Origin: Cordylochernes scorpioides
Taxonomy: Eukaryota; Arthropoda; Arachnida; Pseudoscorpiones; Chernetidae
Direction of reading: 5' to 3'
Assembly: GCA_030710605.1 (NCBI GenBank)
Contig: CP092879.1
Location: 44,459,151-44,523,150, forward strand
Length of the DNA stretch: 64,000 bases
The notes under the pieces were generated by a model, which searched no databases, was not told the origin of the DNA, and saw only the letters and a program-made list of their open reading frames with translations. Both the position numbers and the translations under genes were made by a program. Positions 63,741 through 64,000 of this stretch are shown here, one piece after another. The first letter of the stretch is position 1, and every line of letters begins with the position of its first letter.

Positions 63741-63960
63741 AAGGATAAGTTTCTTTATTTGAAAAATAAATTCGAGCTTTCGGGCGCAAGCTGCCCTTCT
63801 ACAGGAATAATGGATACAATTTCAAGTAGTCATGTATGTACAGATATATATTCTTTATTTGAAAAATAAATTCGAGCTTTCGGGCGCAAGCTGCCCTTCT
63901 ACAGGAATAATGGATACAATTTCAAGTAGTCATGTATGTACAGATATATATATTTTCTTT
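63741..63960 (-). repeat. tandem ~104-bp duplication with hammerhead-like hairpins
   Basis: Two direct copies. On the minus strand each has ATTCCTGTAGA, an AGGGC...GCCC hairpin, then GAAAGCTCGAAT; ATTC before the core can pair with GAAT after it (stem I). Confidence 0.7.
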
Positions 63961-64000
63961 AAATGGTTTCTCGCTTTGGTCTTGTATAGCGTGAGTGGAT

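Overview
The window is an AT-rich, intron- and transposon-filled stretch of an animal nuclear genome. The spliced gene at 23-33 kb looks like an arthropod DUF1397 (27-kDa hemolymph glycoprotein) gene. The Ty3/gypsy Gag at 54.8 kb is of a type common in arachnids and horseshoe crabs, so a chelicerate is the best guess, though this was not tested by any search. There are no bacterial-type operons, and no intact rRNA or tRNA gene.

Layout. 0.4-7.1 kb: solo Ty3-type LTRs on the minus strand, an inverted tandem array of ~352-bp units that each carry a hammerhead ribozyme (retrozyme-like), then an LTR and a 3'-truncated gag-pol. 7.1-8.7 kb: tandem repeat, foldback and MITE. 8.8-11.2 kb: a decayed BEL/Pao pol with its 3' LTR. 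12.7-21.9 kb: parts of a plus-strand DUF1397 gene (candidate exon 1, exon 2, exon 3), with a ~1.8-kb higher-order minisatellite of signal-exon-like units behind exon 1 and a 100-base assembly gap behind exon 3. 23.0-33.0 kb: a complete five-exon DUF1397 gene on the minus strand, tail-to-tail with the first. 33-54 kb: no host gene I can support, but many small elements: MITEs, hammerhead-like palindromes, LINE 3' ends, a Helitron-like element with a 73-bp minisatellite, a miniature LTR element (TRIM), a hAT-type element and a second retrozyme locus. 53.6-54.5 kb: two degraded tRNA-Gly-like copies. 54.5-63.7 kb: a Ty3/gypsy element with a frameshifted pol, split by a younger, apparently intact Ty3/gypsy element with identical LTRs and a 5-bp target duplication.

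Two themes stand out. First, self-cleaving RNA: five of seven well-preserved 40-41-nt type I hammerhead motifs keep every core base and full Watson-Crick stem I, one has a core mutation and one a G-U pair, and a separate dispersed hairpin family keeps most of a hammerhead core. Second, repeated copying of splice boundaries: the minus-strand gene has extra copies of its exon-1 donor and exon-5 acceptor inside its own introns, and the plus-strand paralog has about nine copies of a start codon plus signal peptide plus splice donor. All coordinates and translations were read by eye; homology statements rest on motif recognition, not on database searches.
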